Of a DNA stretch of 48,593 nt, positions 42,602-48,593 are shown in pieces. The translations under genes were made by a program, and so were the position numbers. The number at the start of each line of letters is the position of its first letter. Within the stretch, counting starts at the first letter, position 1. The notes beneath the pieces were generated by a model. That model did not search any database. It was given only the letters and a program-made list of their open reading frames with translations, and had not been told where the DNA came from. Source of the DNA: Verrucomicrobiota bacterium (lineage in GTDB: Bacteria; Chlamydiota; Chlamydiia; Chlamydiales; Rhabdochlamydiaceae); the NCBI GenBank assembly GCA_018240225.1, contig JAFEGF010000003.1:1-48593 (forward strand), in the 5' to 3' direction.

Positions 42602-43513
42602 CTAGCCTTTTTTCTTAAAGAGTTTGCCGCGAGGGCGTTTTTTGTATGGGACGAAGGCCTGCTTTCCGTAGACGACTTCGTGCAGATCTTCAATGGCCAT
42701 AAATGCTGCAGGATCTTCGCGCAAGACGATCTCTTTCAGTTCCGACAGGTCCAATCTTTCGATGATGACGAACAGGATCTCTCTCGTATCGCCTGAGAAT
42801 CCTCCTCTGCCGTGCATGATCGTCAGCCCTAGGCCGAGCTCGTTCATGATGGCATTTCCCAGCTCCTTGGGCTTGGAAGAGATGATCAGAGCAGACTTGA
42901 GCTCATCAAGGCCGACAATGACCAGGTCGATCATCTTAAAGGCTACGATGTAGGTCATCAGAGAGCGCAGGGCGATATGCCAGTCTTGAAAGATCCAGCC
43001 GTAGGCTCCGAAGATAAAGACGTTAATGAATAGGACAACTTGACCGACTGTAAATCCTTTTTTTCGATTGATGATGATCGCCAGGATCTCTGTGCCGTCT
43101 AAGCAGCCTCCATTCCGGATGATGAGACCGCAGCCCACGCCCAAAATAGCGCCGCCGAAGACGATAATCTCAAGAGGGTCGGCAATAAACGGCGGAGCAT
43201 TCTGCAGGACGATCAGAAAGCCTGCAAAGAGGACGACCGCCACAAGCATATGGATGACAAAAGTCCTCCGAATATAGGTATAGGCCAGAAAAATAAAAGG
43301 GAGGTTAAGCAGGACTAGCACATAAGACAGGTAGTTGTCCCCATAAAGCCGTGCTAAGATCAGCGAAACGCCGACTACGCCGCCGTCGATCAACTGGTTG
43401 GGAAGGAGGAAAATGCGGATGGAGACAGCTGCTAAAAAGGCGCCAACGGCCAACCAGAAAAAAGAGCTGAGATGATGGAACCTGGTTTTTGCATTAGATT
43501 GGGCGACTGGCAT
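42602..43513 (-). CDS. YitT-family membrane protein (DUF161 + DUF2179)
   Basis: The 303-residue protein has about five to six membrane segments (about 15-195), with R-N-G-G-C-L-D-G-T-E-I-L in the loop typical of YitT proteins. The cytosolic C-terminal DUF2179 domain (about 205-290) includes G-R-G-G-F-S-G. Family members are widespread but their substrate is unknown. The tail is Lys/Arg-rich. It converges with rfbA. Upstream to the tRNA genes is a 219 bp stretch in which I see nothing further. Confidence 0.85.
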   Translation of the reverse strand: MPVAQSNAKTRFHHLSSFFWLAVGAFLAAVSIRIFLLPNQLIDGGVVGVSLILARLYGDNYLSYVLVLLNLPFIFLAYTYIRRTFVIHMLVAVVLFAGFLIVLQNAPPFIADPLEIIVFGGAILGVGCGLIIRNGGCLDGTEILAIIINRKKGFTVGQVVLFINVFIFGAYGWIFQDWHIALRSLMTYIVAFKMIDLVIVGLDELKSALIISSKPKELGNAIMNELGLGLTIMHGRGGFSGDTREILFVIIERLDLSELKEIVLREDPAAFMAIEDLHEVVYGKQAFVPYKKRPRGKLFKKKG

Positions 43514-43732
43514 AACATTCCTCGTGCTGATACATTTAAGTTAAAATACTGATCCAGCGATCTCTTGTACAGAAAAAAGGTGATCGCTTTAACTTGACTT
43601 TGAACTTTTTTAAGATAGAAGGCCTCGAACTCCGGAAATGTCCGCACAGACGCAAGAAAAGATAGAGCTTAAATCGTATTGGTGCGGAGATGCATAAAAG
43701 GCTTCTTAAGTTTTTAGGCGCATTAAAGAATG

Positions 43733-43806
43733 CGCGGGAGACGGGGCTCGAACCCGCAACTTCCGCCGTGACAGGGCGGTGCTCTAACCAATTGAACTAC
43801 TCCCGC
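43733..43806 (-). tRNA. tRNA-Asp (anticodon GTC)
   Basis: The 74-nt minus-strand sequence folds as a cloverleaf: acceptor GCGGGAG/CTCCCGC, D arm with AGTTCAATTGGTTAGA, anticodon stem CCGCC/GGCGG around C-T-G-T-C-A-C, and T arm GCGGG-TTCGAGC-CCCGT. Anticodon GTC and discriminator G fit aspartate. CCA is not encoded. Confidence 0.95.
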
Positions 43807-43824
43807 ATCTAACTCTACAGATCT

Positions 43825-43897
43825 TGGGCGCAAAAGGACTCGAACCTATGACCACCTGTGTGTAAGACAGGCGCTCTACCAACTGAGCTATACGCCC
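43825..43897 (-). tRNA. tRNA-Val (anticodon TAC)
   Basis: The 73-nt minus-strand cloverleaf has acceptor GGGCGTA/TGCGCCC (one G-U), D arm AGCTCAGTTGGTAGAGC, anticodon stem CCTGT/ACAGG around C-T-T-A-C-A-C, and T arm with GGTTCGAGTCC. Anticodon TAC and discriminator A fit valine. It lies 18 nt upstream of tRNA-Asp, likely one transcript. A 253 bp stretch upstream, to the VanX gene, contains no clear promoter or gene. Confidence 0.95.
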
Positions 43898-44150
43898 GAT
43901 AACTATCGTCAATTGAAGTATATAATCTAATGGGAACGCTGATTTTTCACAAGCACATTTCTTAAGCTGGTGTAACAAAGTAGGGCTCTGCCTGCAAAAT
44001 GAGGTTCTGAAATTCGTTCTAGAAAGGCGCAATTTAAAAAAATTATTGCCTTTTCCCTCAATTCCAATTCGATTAAATTGTCTTTAAAGCGAACGTAAGA
44101 AACGGCTTTTTGAATTCATGGTTCCCATAAGAAAATGAGGGTAAATAGCG

Positions 44151-44708
44151 ATGGCATCAGATTCAGATCTCGTCGACATCCAATCGATCAATCCCCGGAT
44201 ACGGGTCGACATCCGCTATGCGACATCCAATAATTTTATCGGCAAGCCTGTTTATCCATGCGCCAAATGCTACTTAAGGCGAAAAGTGGCCATGAAGCTC
44301 GATCAGATCCAAAAGCGCCTTGAGAAGATCGGCCTTGGCCTCAAAATCTTTGATGGCTACCGCCCGCTTTCCGTTCAGAAAGTCTTTTGGGACTACTGCC
44401 CCGATCCCCGCTTTGTAGCTCCTCCAGACAAGGGGTCTAAGCATAACCGGGGAGCAGCTGTCGATCTAACGCTGGTCGATCAAGAGGGCAACGAGTTAAA
44501 AATGCCGACGGGCTTTGATGATTTTACCGACAAAGCACATCGTGCTTATGAGAGGCTTCCTAAAGAGGTCCTTCACAATCGGATGCTATTAGAAAGCGTG
44601 ATGAGCGAACAGGGGTTCATTCCCCTTGCATCCGAATGGTGGCATTTCGATGATGAGGAAGTGGAAAAATATCCGATCGAAGACATTGCATTAGACCAAC
44701 TATCATGA
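44151..44708 (+). CDS. D-alanyl-D-alanine dipeptidase (VanX/DdpX, M15D)
   Basis: The 185-residue protein shows the family zinc motif S-K-H98-N-R-G-A-A-V-D105, with E162-W-W-H165 as base and third ligand. R71 (G-Y-R-P-L) stands where VanX has its substrate-orienting arginine. It cleaves D-Ala-D-Ala released from or destined for peptidoglycan. There is no signal peptide, so action in the cytoplasm is expected unless an unusual route exists. GAGGG precedes the ATG. Its stop overlaps the start of the lipoprotein gene, so the two are co-translated. Chlamydiae have minimal peptidoglycan, so a role in recycling or turnover is plausible. Confidence 0.87.
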   Translation: MASDSDLVDIQSINPRIRVDIRYATSNNFIGKPVYPCAKCYLRRKVAMKLDQIQKRLEKIGLGLKIFDGYRPLSVQKVFWDYCPDPRFVAPPDKGSKHNRGAAVDLTLVDQEGNELKMPTGFDDFTDKAHRAYERLPKEVLHNRMLLESVMSEQGFIPLASEWWHFDDEEVEKYPIEDIALDQLS

Positions 44709-45175
44709 TAAAGAACCGGTTGCAGCTCTTCAGAAAGACGATTGCAGAACTCGCTTTGGACTTCAAAGTGTTGCAATTGGCCTGCTCCTTAATTCTTTTA
44801 ACGGCCCTTTATGGTTGTTCTCCCTCCTCTTCAGAGGACTTTCAACGGGAAGGGGAAGCGCTGACCCGCACTTTGATCAAGCATTTGGAGGCAATTGAAA
44901 CCCAAGAAGATCTGTTGCGAGCTGAACCGGTCCTAAAAAAGGACTTTGAAGCATACGTCGACTTGATCAGCGAAGCTCGCGAGCAGCAGCTAAGGCATGC
45001 AGATGAGATCGTCGTAGATGCAAGCTCTGATTTTTCTGTAAGCGGCGAGCTCAAAGAGGAGATGCGCCGCATCTATTCTATGGAAGGAGGAAGGGAGATC
45101 ATTGAAAGGGCGCAGCAAGAGGCGCTGGTGCGTCTAGATGCTTATGAGCGCGCCAAAGCCAAACAGCGAAAATAA
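44705..45175 (+). CDS. Putative lipoprotein with helical C-terminal domain, unknown function
   Basis: The 156-residue product begins with a basic N-region (about 1-20), a hydrophobic core L-Q-L-A-C-S-L-I-L-L-T-A-L, and Y-G-C, which reads as a lipobox with Cys about position 38. The mature part is a charged helical segment with two Glu/Arg-rich helices (about 48-90 and 95-156). I do not recognise the family. It overlaps the dipeptidase stop by four bases (ATGA), which argues for a joint role in envelope metabolism. An unusually long N-region before the hydrophobic core leaves the start somewhat uncertain. Confidence 0.65.
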   Translation: MIKNRLQLFRKTIAELALDFKVLQLACSLILLTALYGCSPSSSEDFQREGEALTRTLIKHLEAIETQEDLLRAEPVLKKDFEAYVDLISEAREQQLRHADEIVVDASSDFSVSGELKEEMRRIYSMEGGREIIERAQQEALVRLDAYERAKAKQRK

Positions 45176-45199
45176 TCCCGTTGGATTTATACCCGAATC

Positions 45200-45217
45200 G
45201 AGTTTTGCAATTTCCTC
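45200..45217. repeat. Half-site of a family A palindromic repeat
   Basis: GAGTTTTGCAATTTCCTC resembles the right arm of the repeats at 23941 and 38534, but no matching left arm is near. It abuts the surE stop. A similar lone sequence, AAATTGCAATTCCCTCTT, occurs at 47514-47530. Confidence 0.35.
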
Positions 45218-45218
45218 T

Positions 45219-46001
45219 TTAGACTTGCTTGCTGAAATGGCTGTCAAAATGCTCTTTTCGAGCCTTGAGCAATTCAAAATCGGTCATTTCATCGACATGG
45301 ATCGGTACTGCAGCAGCATAGCCTTCATTGAGCAAAAAGACATCGCTCTCTTCATGTTCTTCATGCTCATGCCATTTTCCGCCAAGCCAATAATAGGAAT
45401 GCCCCTCCGGATGGAGTCGCTCTAAAGGATTTTCAATCCAGTAACCTTTGCCCTGTCGTGCCATTTTGACTCCCTTGATCGTCGGAGTCAACGGGAAGTT
45501 GACATTCAACAATGTCCCTTTTGGAAGGGGATGGGCAAGAATATGCTGGACAAGAGGAGCGATATGGGGCCGGGTCAGGTTGTAGTCTGGATTTTCGAAG
45601 TCAGCGCATGAAAGGGCAATCCCTGGGACATTGCGCAAAGTTCCCTCGATCACGCCGCCGATCGTCCCGCTATAAAGGACATTTCTGCCGGAATTAGCTC
45701 CGCGGTTGATCCCCGAAACGATCAGGTCGGGACGGTCTTTTAGGATCACGCTAAGGCCTAAGCGGACGCAGTCAGCAGGAGTTCCATTGACTTTCCAAGC
45801 AGGAGTTCCCTTTTCCCAATCAACCGATTGGATTTGGAGCGGCTCGCGGATGGTGATGCTCAAGCCTACTCCCGACTTTTCCGTCGCTGGAGCAATGATC
45901 GATAGGTCGGCAATATCGGAAAGCGCTTGCCAGAGGTGCTTCAGCCCTGGAGCTGAAATGCCATCGTCGTTGGTCAATAAGATACGGGGTTTGTTTGCCA
46001 T
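45219..46001 (-). CDS. surE: 5'/3'-nucleotidase SurE
   Basis: The 260-residue protein has the SurE start L-L-T-N-D-D-G-I (D12, D13 metal ligands), S-G-V-G-L-S-I-T near 43, the S-G-I-N-R-G-A-N-S-G metal/substrate stretch near 96-105, and a C-terminal swap segment. SurE dephosphorylates nucleoside monophosphates and polyphosphates in the cytoplasm. It follows putP with an 8-nt gap on the same strand, so is probably co-transcribed. Confidence 0.94.
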   Translation of the reverse strand: MANKPRILLTNDDGISAPGLKHLWQALSDIADLSIIAPATEKSGVGLSITIREPLQIQSVDWEKGTPAWKVNGTPADCVRLGLSVILKDRPDLIVSGINRGANSGRNVLYSGTIGGVIEGTLRNVPGIALSCADFENPDYNLTRPHIAPLVQHILAHPLPKGTLLNVNFPLTPTIKGVKMARQGKGYWIENPLERLHPEGHSYYWLGGKWHEHEEHEESDVFLLNEGYAAAVPIHVDEMTDFELLKARKEHFDSHFSKQV

Positions 46002-46009
46002 TGGATTTC

Positions 46010-47455
46010 CTAATTATGTATTGTTTTGACCACCTTATGACGCGTCGCCAAGGAAACAAAGATGATAAGCAGAAAGCTGATCGAAAATCCTGGGAGCATC
46101 GAAGGGATCGAAATGGAGAAGAAATGATTAAAATAAGGCCATGCTCCTGCAATGATACCGCCGCCTAAAATGCCGCTCCATGCCCCGTACTTATTGACAT
46201 TTTTCCAATAAAGGGAGAGCAGAAGCAGAGGTCCGAAAGAAGAGCCTAGGCCAGACCATGCATAAAGCACGAGGGAATAGATTGAACTGATGTCGCAGAA
46301 GGCAATGAAGTAGGCTACCAATGCGACGATCACAACGCCGAAGCGGGAAACGAGGAGCAGTTCCTTTGACGATGCGTTCTTGCGAAAGATCCTCTTGTAA
46401 AAGTCCTCGGTCAAGCTCGAAGAAAGGACGAGCACTTGGGAGCTCATCGCATTGATGGTCGCAGCAAGGACGGCGCACAAGATAAATCCGATCAAGAAGG
46501 GAGCGAACGAGTCCTTTACCATGTCGATAAATACCTGTTCCGGATCTTTCAGGCCTCCATGGAAGTAGGCGATCCCGACAAGTCCGACAATGGTAGCGGC
46601 GCTCAATGCAAGCACCATCCAGGTCATCCCGATCCATTTCGACTTGCTGATCTCGTGGACATTACGTATCCCCATGAACTTGGTCACAATGTGGGGCTGT
46701 CCAAAATAACCAAGGCCCCATCCGGCTGTCATGCCGATGATCTGGAACCAAGTCTTGCCGCTGAAGTCAGGGAACAAAGCAAGCGTCAGTTTCTGCGTCG
46801 TGACAGCTTGGGATATCCCATCCCATCCGCCTACTTTGGGAAGCAGGTAGAACGGCACGAAGATGATCACGCACATCAAGAAGATCCCTTGGAAAAGGTC
46901 GATCCATGCCAAGGTGACGTACCCTCCGGTAAACACGTAAGGGACGACGATCAGGATCCCGATCAAAATTCCAATATCGTAGTTAAGATTGAAAAGGGTC
47001 TCTAGCAATACGCCGAGGCCGACTAGGCCCGATGAGATATAGATCGTATAGAAGAGCAGCTGCATTACGGCCGTGAACACGCGGATAAGGCCCGATGTGT
47101 CCGCTAAACGGCTCTCAAAGAAGGAGGAAAATGTAAGGCTGTTATATTGTTCTGTGGCAATACGGATTTTGGGAGCGATCAACTGCCAGTTCAAGAACAT
47201 GAACACGATCAGTCCGACAGCTGCCCAGGCGTTGAACAGTCCGCCTGTTATGATGACAGAGGGATACCCCATGAACAGCCAGCTGCTCATATCGCTTGCA
47301 TGGGCTGCCAAGGCGGTCAGCCAATAGTTCAACGAACGGTTGCCAATGATGAAGTCTGTTGCCGATATATGGCGGCGATAGGAGGTAATCCCAATAAAAA
47401 GCAGGATAATGAAGTAGCAGATCACCGCAAGCAGTTCGTAAAGATACGTTGACAT
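46010..47455 (-). CDS. putP: Sodium/solute symporter, PutP (proline) type
   Basis: The 481-residue protein has about 13 membrane helices. The family signature A-H-A-S-D-M-S-S-W-L-F-M-G-Y-P (about 50-64) holds the D and S residues of the sodium/proline site. A later G-W-G-L-G-Y-F-G-Q-P-H-I stretch matches PutP-type sodium/solute symporters. It imports proline or a related amino acid with sodium. Host proline uptake fits an intracellular lifestyle. Substrate is inferred from similarity. It is followed by surE. Confidence 0.85.
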   Translation of the reverse strand: MSTYLYELLAVICYFIILLFIGITSYRRHISATDFIIGNRSLNYWLTALAAHASDMSSWLFMGYPSVIITGGLFNAWAAVGLIVFMFLNWQLIAPKIRIATEQYNSLTFSSFFESRLADTSGLIRVFTAVMQLLFYTIYISSGLVGLGVLLETLFNLNYDIGILIGILIVVPYVFTGGYVTLAWIDLFQGIFLMCVIIFVPFYLLPKVGGWDGISQAVTTQKLTLALFPDFSGKTWFQIIGMTAGWGLGYFGQPHIVTKFMGIRNVHEISKSKWIGMTWMVLALSAATIVGLVGIAYFHGGLKDPEQVFIDMVKDSFAPFLIGFILCAVLAATINAMSSQVLVLSSSLTEDFYKRIFRKNASSKELLLVSRFGVVIVALVAYFIAFCDISSIYSLVLYAWSGLGSSFGPLLLLSLYWKNVNKYGAWSGILGGGIIAGAWPYFNHFFSISIPSMLPGFSISFLLIIFVSLATRHKVVKTIHN

Positions 47456-47534
47456 GTTTCGACTCGAATTAATCCGTTAAATTCCACCTTACCATCTTTT
47501 GAATAAAAGGGGAAATTGCAATTCCCTCTTCTAG

Positions 47535-47600
47535 GGCCTGTCGTCAATTCAGGTTTCGTCAGAACCGAAAAATCGACAGAAACTGAATTGACGACAGACC
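47535..47600. repeat. Palindromic repeat, family B (clean copy)
   Basis: GGCCTGTCGTCAATTCAGGT and its near-complement ending at 47600 form a 26 bp stem with a few mismatches and a 14-nt loop. The arms match part of the degenerate copy at 18531. It touches the stop codon of the downstream minus-strand gene and could act as its terminator. Confidence 0.7.
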
Positions 47601-48362
47601 TTAATTGCTTTTCCTCGTTGCCTTGTCCGATCCGTACTGAAAAGAAGCTTGCGCCAGGTTCTCTTTAGCGTTTGGAAAGACCTCTTCCAGCTTTTCAATC
47701 AGAAGCTTTGTGTCCTTCCGCAAAGACTCCTGTCCGACGGGGCACTGGCACATGATTCGTGCAAATCCGTACATCTTTGCAAAGGAGCTCAAGTCCATTT
47801 CAGGGATATAGATCAGCGGCCTGATGATCGTGATCCCAAAGTCATGCATCGGGACTTTGGGCAGGTTTGCTGCAAATTCCGCTTTATGCAGCAAGTTCAT
47901 CAACAGCGTTTGGATGCTGTCGTCCCTGTGGTGGCCGAAGGCGACCGTATTAGCTCCAGCAGCTTTAGCAGCATCAAAGATCAATTTTCTCCGTTCTCTT
48001 GAGCAGCTGTAGCATTCAAGCGTTTCCCTTTTTTGCTTCGATTCGCAAGTAATGAGTGGAACATCCAACTCTTTGCAGATTCCCTTCAAAAATAAGGCGC
48101 TCACTCCAGCCCCGCAGGAAAATTCACCCGTAACATGGATTGCAACAAGATCAAGCTTCGGAAAGCCGTTGCCGAGAATGGCCTTAAGCAAAAAAAGGAG
48201 GCTCAGACTGTCTTTGCCTCCGCTGAGGGCGATGGCGATCTTGGATGCTCCCTCCAGAAGCTGGAAGTCGTATAAGGCCTTGCGGCACATGCTTTCCAGC
48301 TTTCTTCCAAGGGTTGTCCAAGGAGGTCTAGCAACAGGAATATGTAGGTCTATGTGGGACAT
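47601..48362 (-). CDS. ttcA: TtcA-like tRNA 2-thiocytidine (PP-loop) protein
   Basis: The 253-residue protein has the PP-loop S-G-G-K-D-S (47-52) and C-Y-S-C (117-120), where TtcA places its iron-sulfur cysteines. A third Cys candidate lies in M-C-Q-C-P-V-G near 210, and G-H-H-R-D-D near 142. TtcA thiolates C32 of some tRNAs in an ATP- and Fe-S-dependent reaction. Length agrees with other TtcA (about 250-310). TtcA-like proteins of other specificity exist, so the name is by family only. Confidence 0.8.
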   Translation of the reverse strand: MSHIDLHIPVARPPWTTLGRKLESMCRKALYDFQLLEGASKIAIALSGGKDSLSLLFLLKAILGNGFPKLDLVAIHVTGEFSCGAGVSALFLKGICKELDVPLITCESKQKRETLECYSCSRERRKLIFDAAKAAGANTVAFGHHRDDSIQTLLMNLLHKAEFAANLPKVPMHDFGITIIRPLIYIPEMDLSSFAKMYGFARIMCQCPVGQESLRKDTKLLIEKLEEVFPNAKENLAQASFQYGSDKATRKSN

Positions 48363-48484
48363 GGCAAGTCTTTTTTTAGCCCAATATTTTACTCCCTTTT
48401 AGGGGAAAGATCAAGGCGAAGAAGCTTTCTCCTGGACGAATACGATAATTTTGGTTAGCCTATAGGTTGTTTTTAGAGGAAGCA

Positions 48485-48593
48485 ATGACAAAAGTTGGAC
48501 GTAACGATCCCTGCCCTTGCGGTTCTGGGAAAAAGTATAAAAAATGCTGTGAAGAAAAAGGCGGGCGCAAGAAGTTTCATGCGGAGGTTCTCA
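48485..48593 (+). CDS. SEC-C motif protein, N-terminal part (3' end outside window)
   Basis: The ATG follows AGAGGAAG. Thirty-six residues are visible and start with a SEC-C zinc-binding motif, [16 protein letters not shown] (residues 7-22), then K/G/R-rich sequence. Such motifs occur at the C-terminus of SecA and alone in small SEC-C or UPF0225-type proteins. Since it is at the N-terminus here, this is not SecA. The rest of the protein is outside the window. Confidence 0.8.

Noticed and set aside
43733-43897. Encoded CCA ends or att site at the tRNA genes
   Set aside because: Neither tRNA encodes CCA and no duplicated 3' end or integrase gene is nearby.

Overview
The window looks like chromosome of a member of the phylum Chlamydiae outside the genus Chlamydia (Parachlamydia-, Waddlia- or Simkania-like). 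The evidence is gene order plus protein families. One block follows the Chlamydia trachomatis order malQ, sycE, copN, sctV, sctU, ychF, ribF, truB, rbfA, infB, nusA, rpsA (CT087 to CT098, from memory). Another follows rpe, efp, accB, accC (CT121 to CT124). Two MOMP-like porins and a divergent EF-P also fit. No 16S rRNA or similar marker is present, so the genus is not determined.

Layout. 1-11.8 kb: end of an unknown gene, an EamA transporter, MOMP-like porin 1, a membrane-anchored kinase-like protein overlapping clpB, a secreted 5'-nucleotidase-like phosphatase, a small exported protein, a transglutaminase-like/TPR protein, a long hairpin and MOMP-like porin 2. 11.8-18.5 kb (minus strand): malQ and a type III secretion cluster (chaperone, CopN gatekeeper, export gate SctV, switch protein SctU). 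18.5-21.6 kb: an AT-rich accessory insert with two orphan genes and a bacterial-type PARG (ADP-ribose hydrolase). Two of its proteins share a short aromatic segment. 21.6-33.0 kb (minus strand): an RlmL-like methylase, ychF and the ribF-truB-rbfA-infB-nusA-rpsA translation block. This block is broken by a plus-strand DUF2975 + YozG-like HTH pair with two copies of a 182-183 bp inverted-repeat element. 33.2-42.5 kb (plus strand): a short aspartokinase ending in a palindromic repeat, an orphan 652-residue gene, rpe, yvcK, a HAD phosphatase, efp, accB, accC, hpt and rfbA. 42.6-48.6 kb: a YitT-family protein, tRNA-Asp and tRNA-Val, a VanX-like dipeptidase with a lipoprotein, surE, putP, a ttcA-like gene and the start of a SEC-C protein.

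The strongest less-expected signals are dispersed palindromic elements of at least three families plus one solitary 163 bp hairpin, and the accessory insert beside the type III secretion genes with its PARG-like protein. Others are a kinase-like protein translationally coupled to ClpB, and NPIH in place of NPTH at the SctU self-cleavage site. No phage, IS transposase, CRISPR array or rRNA was seen.
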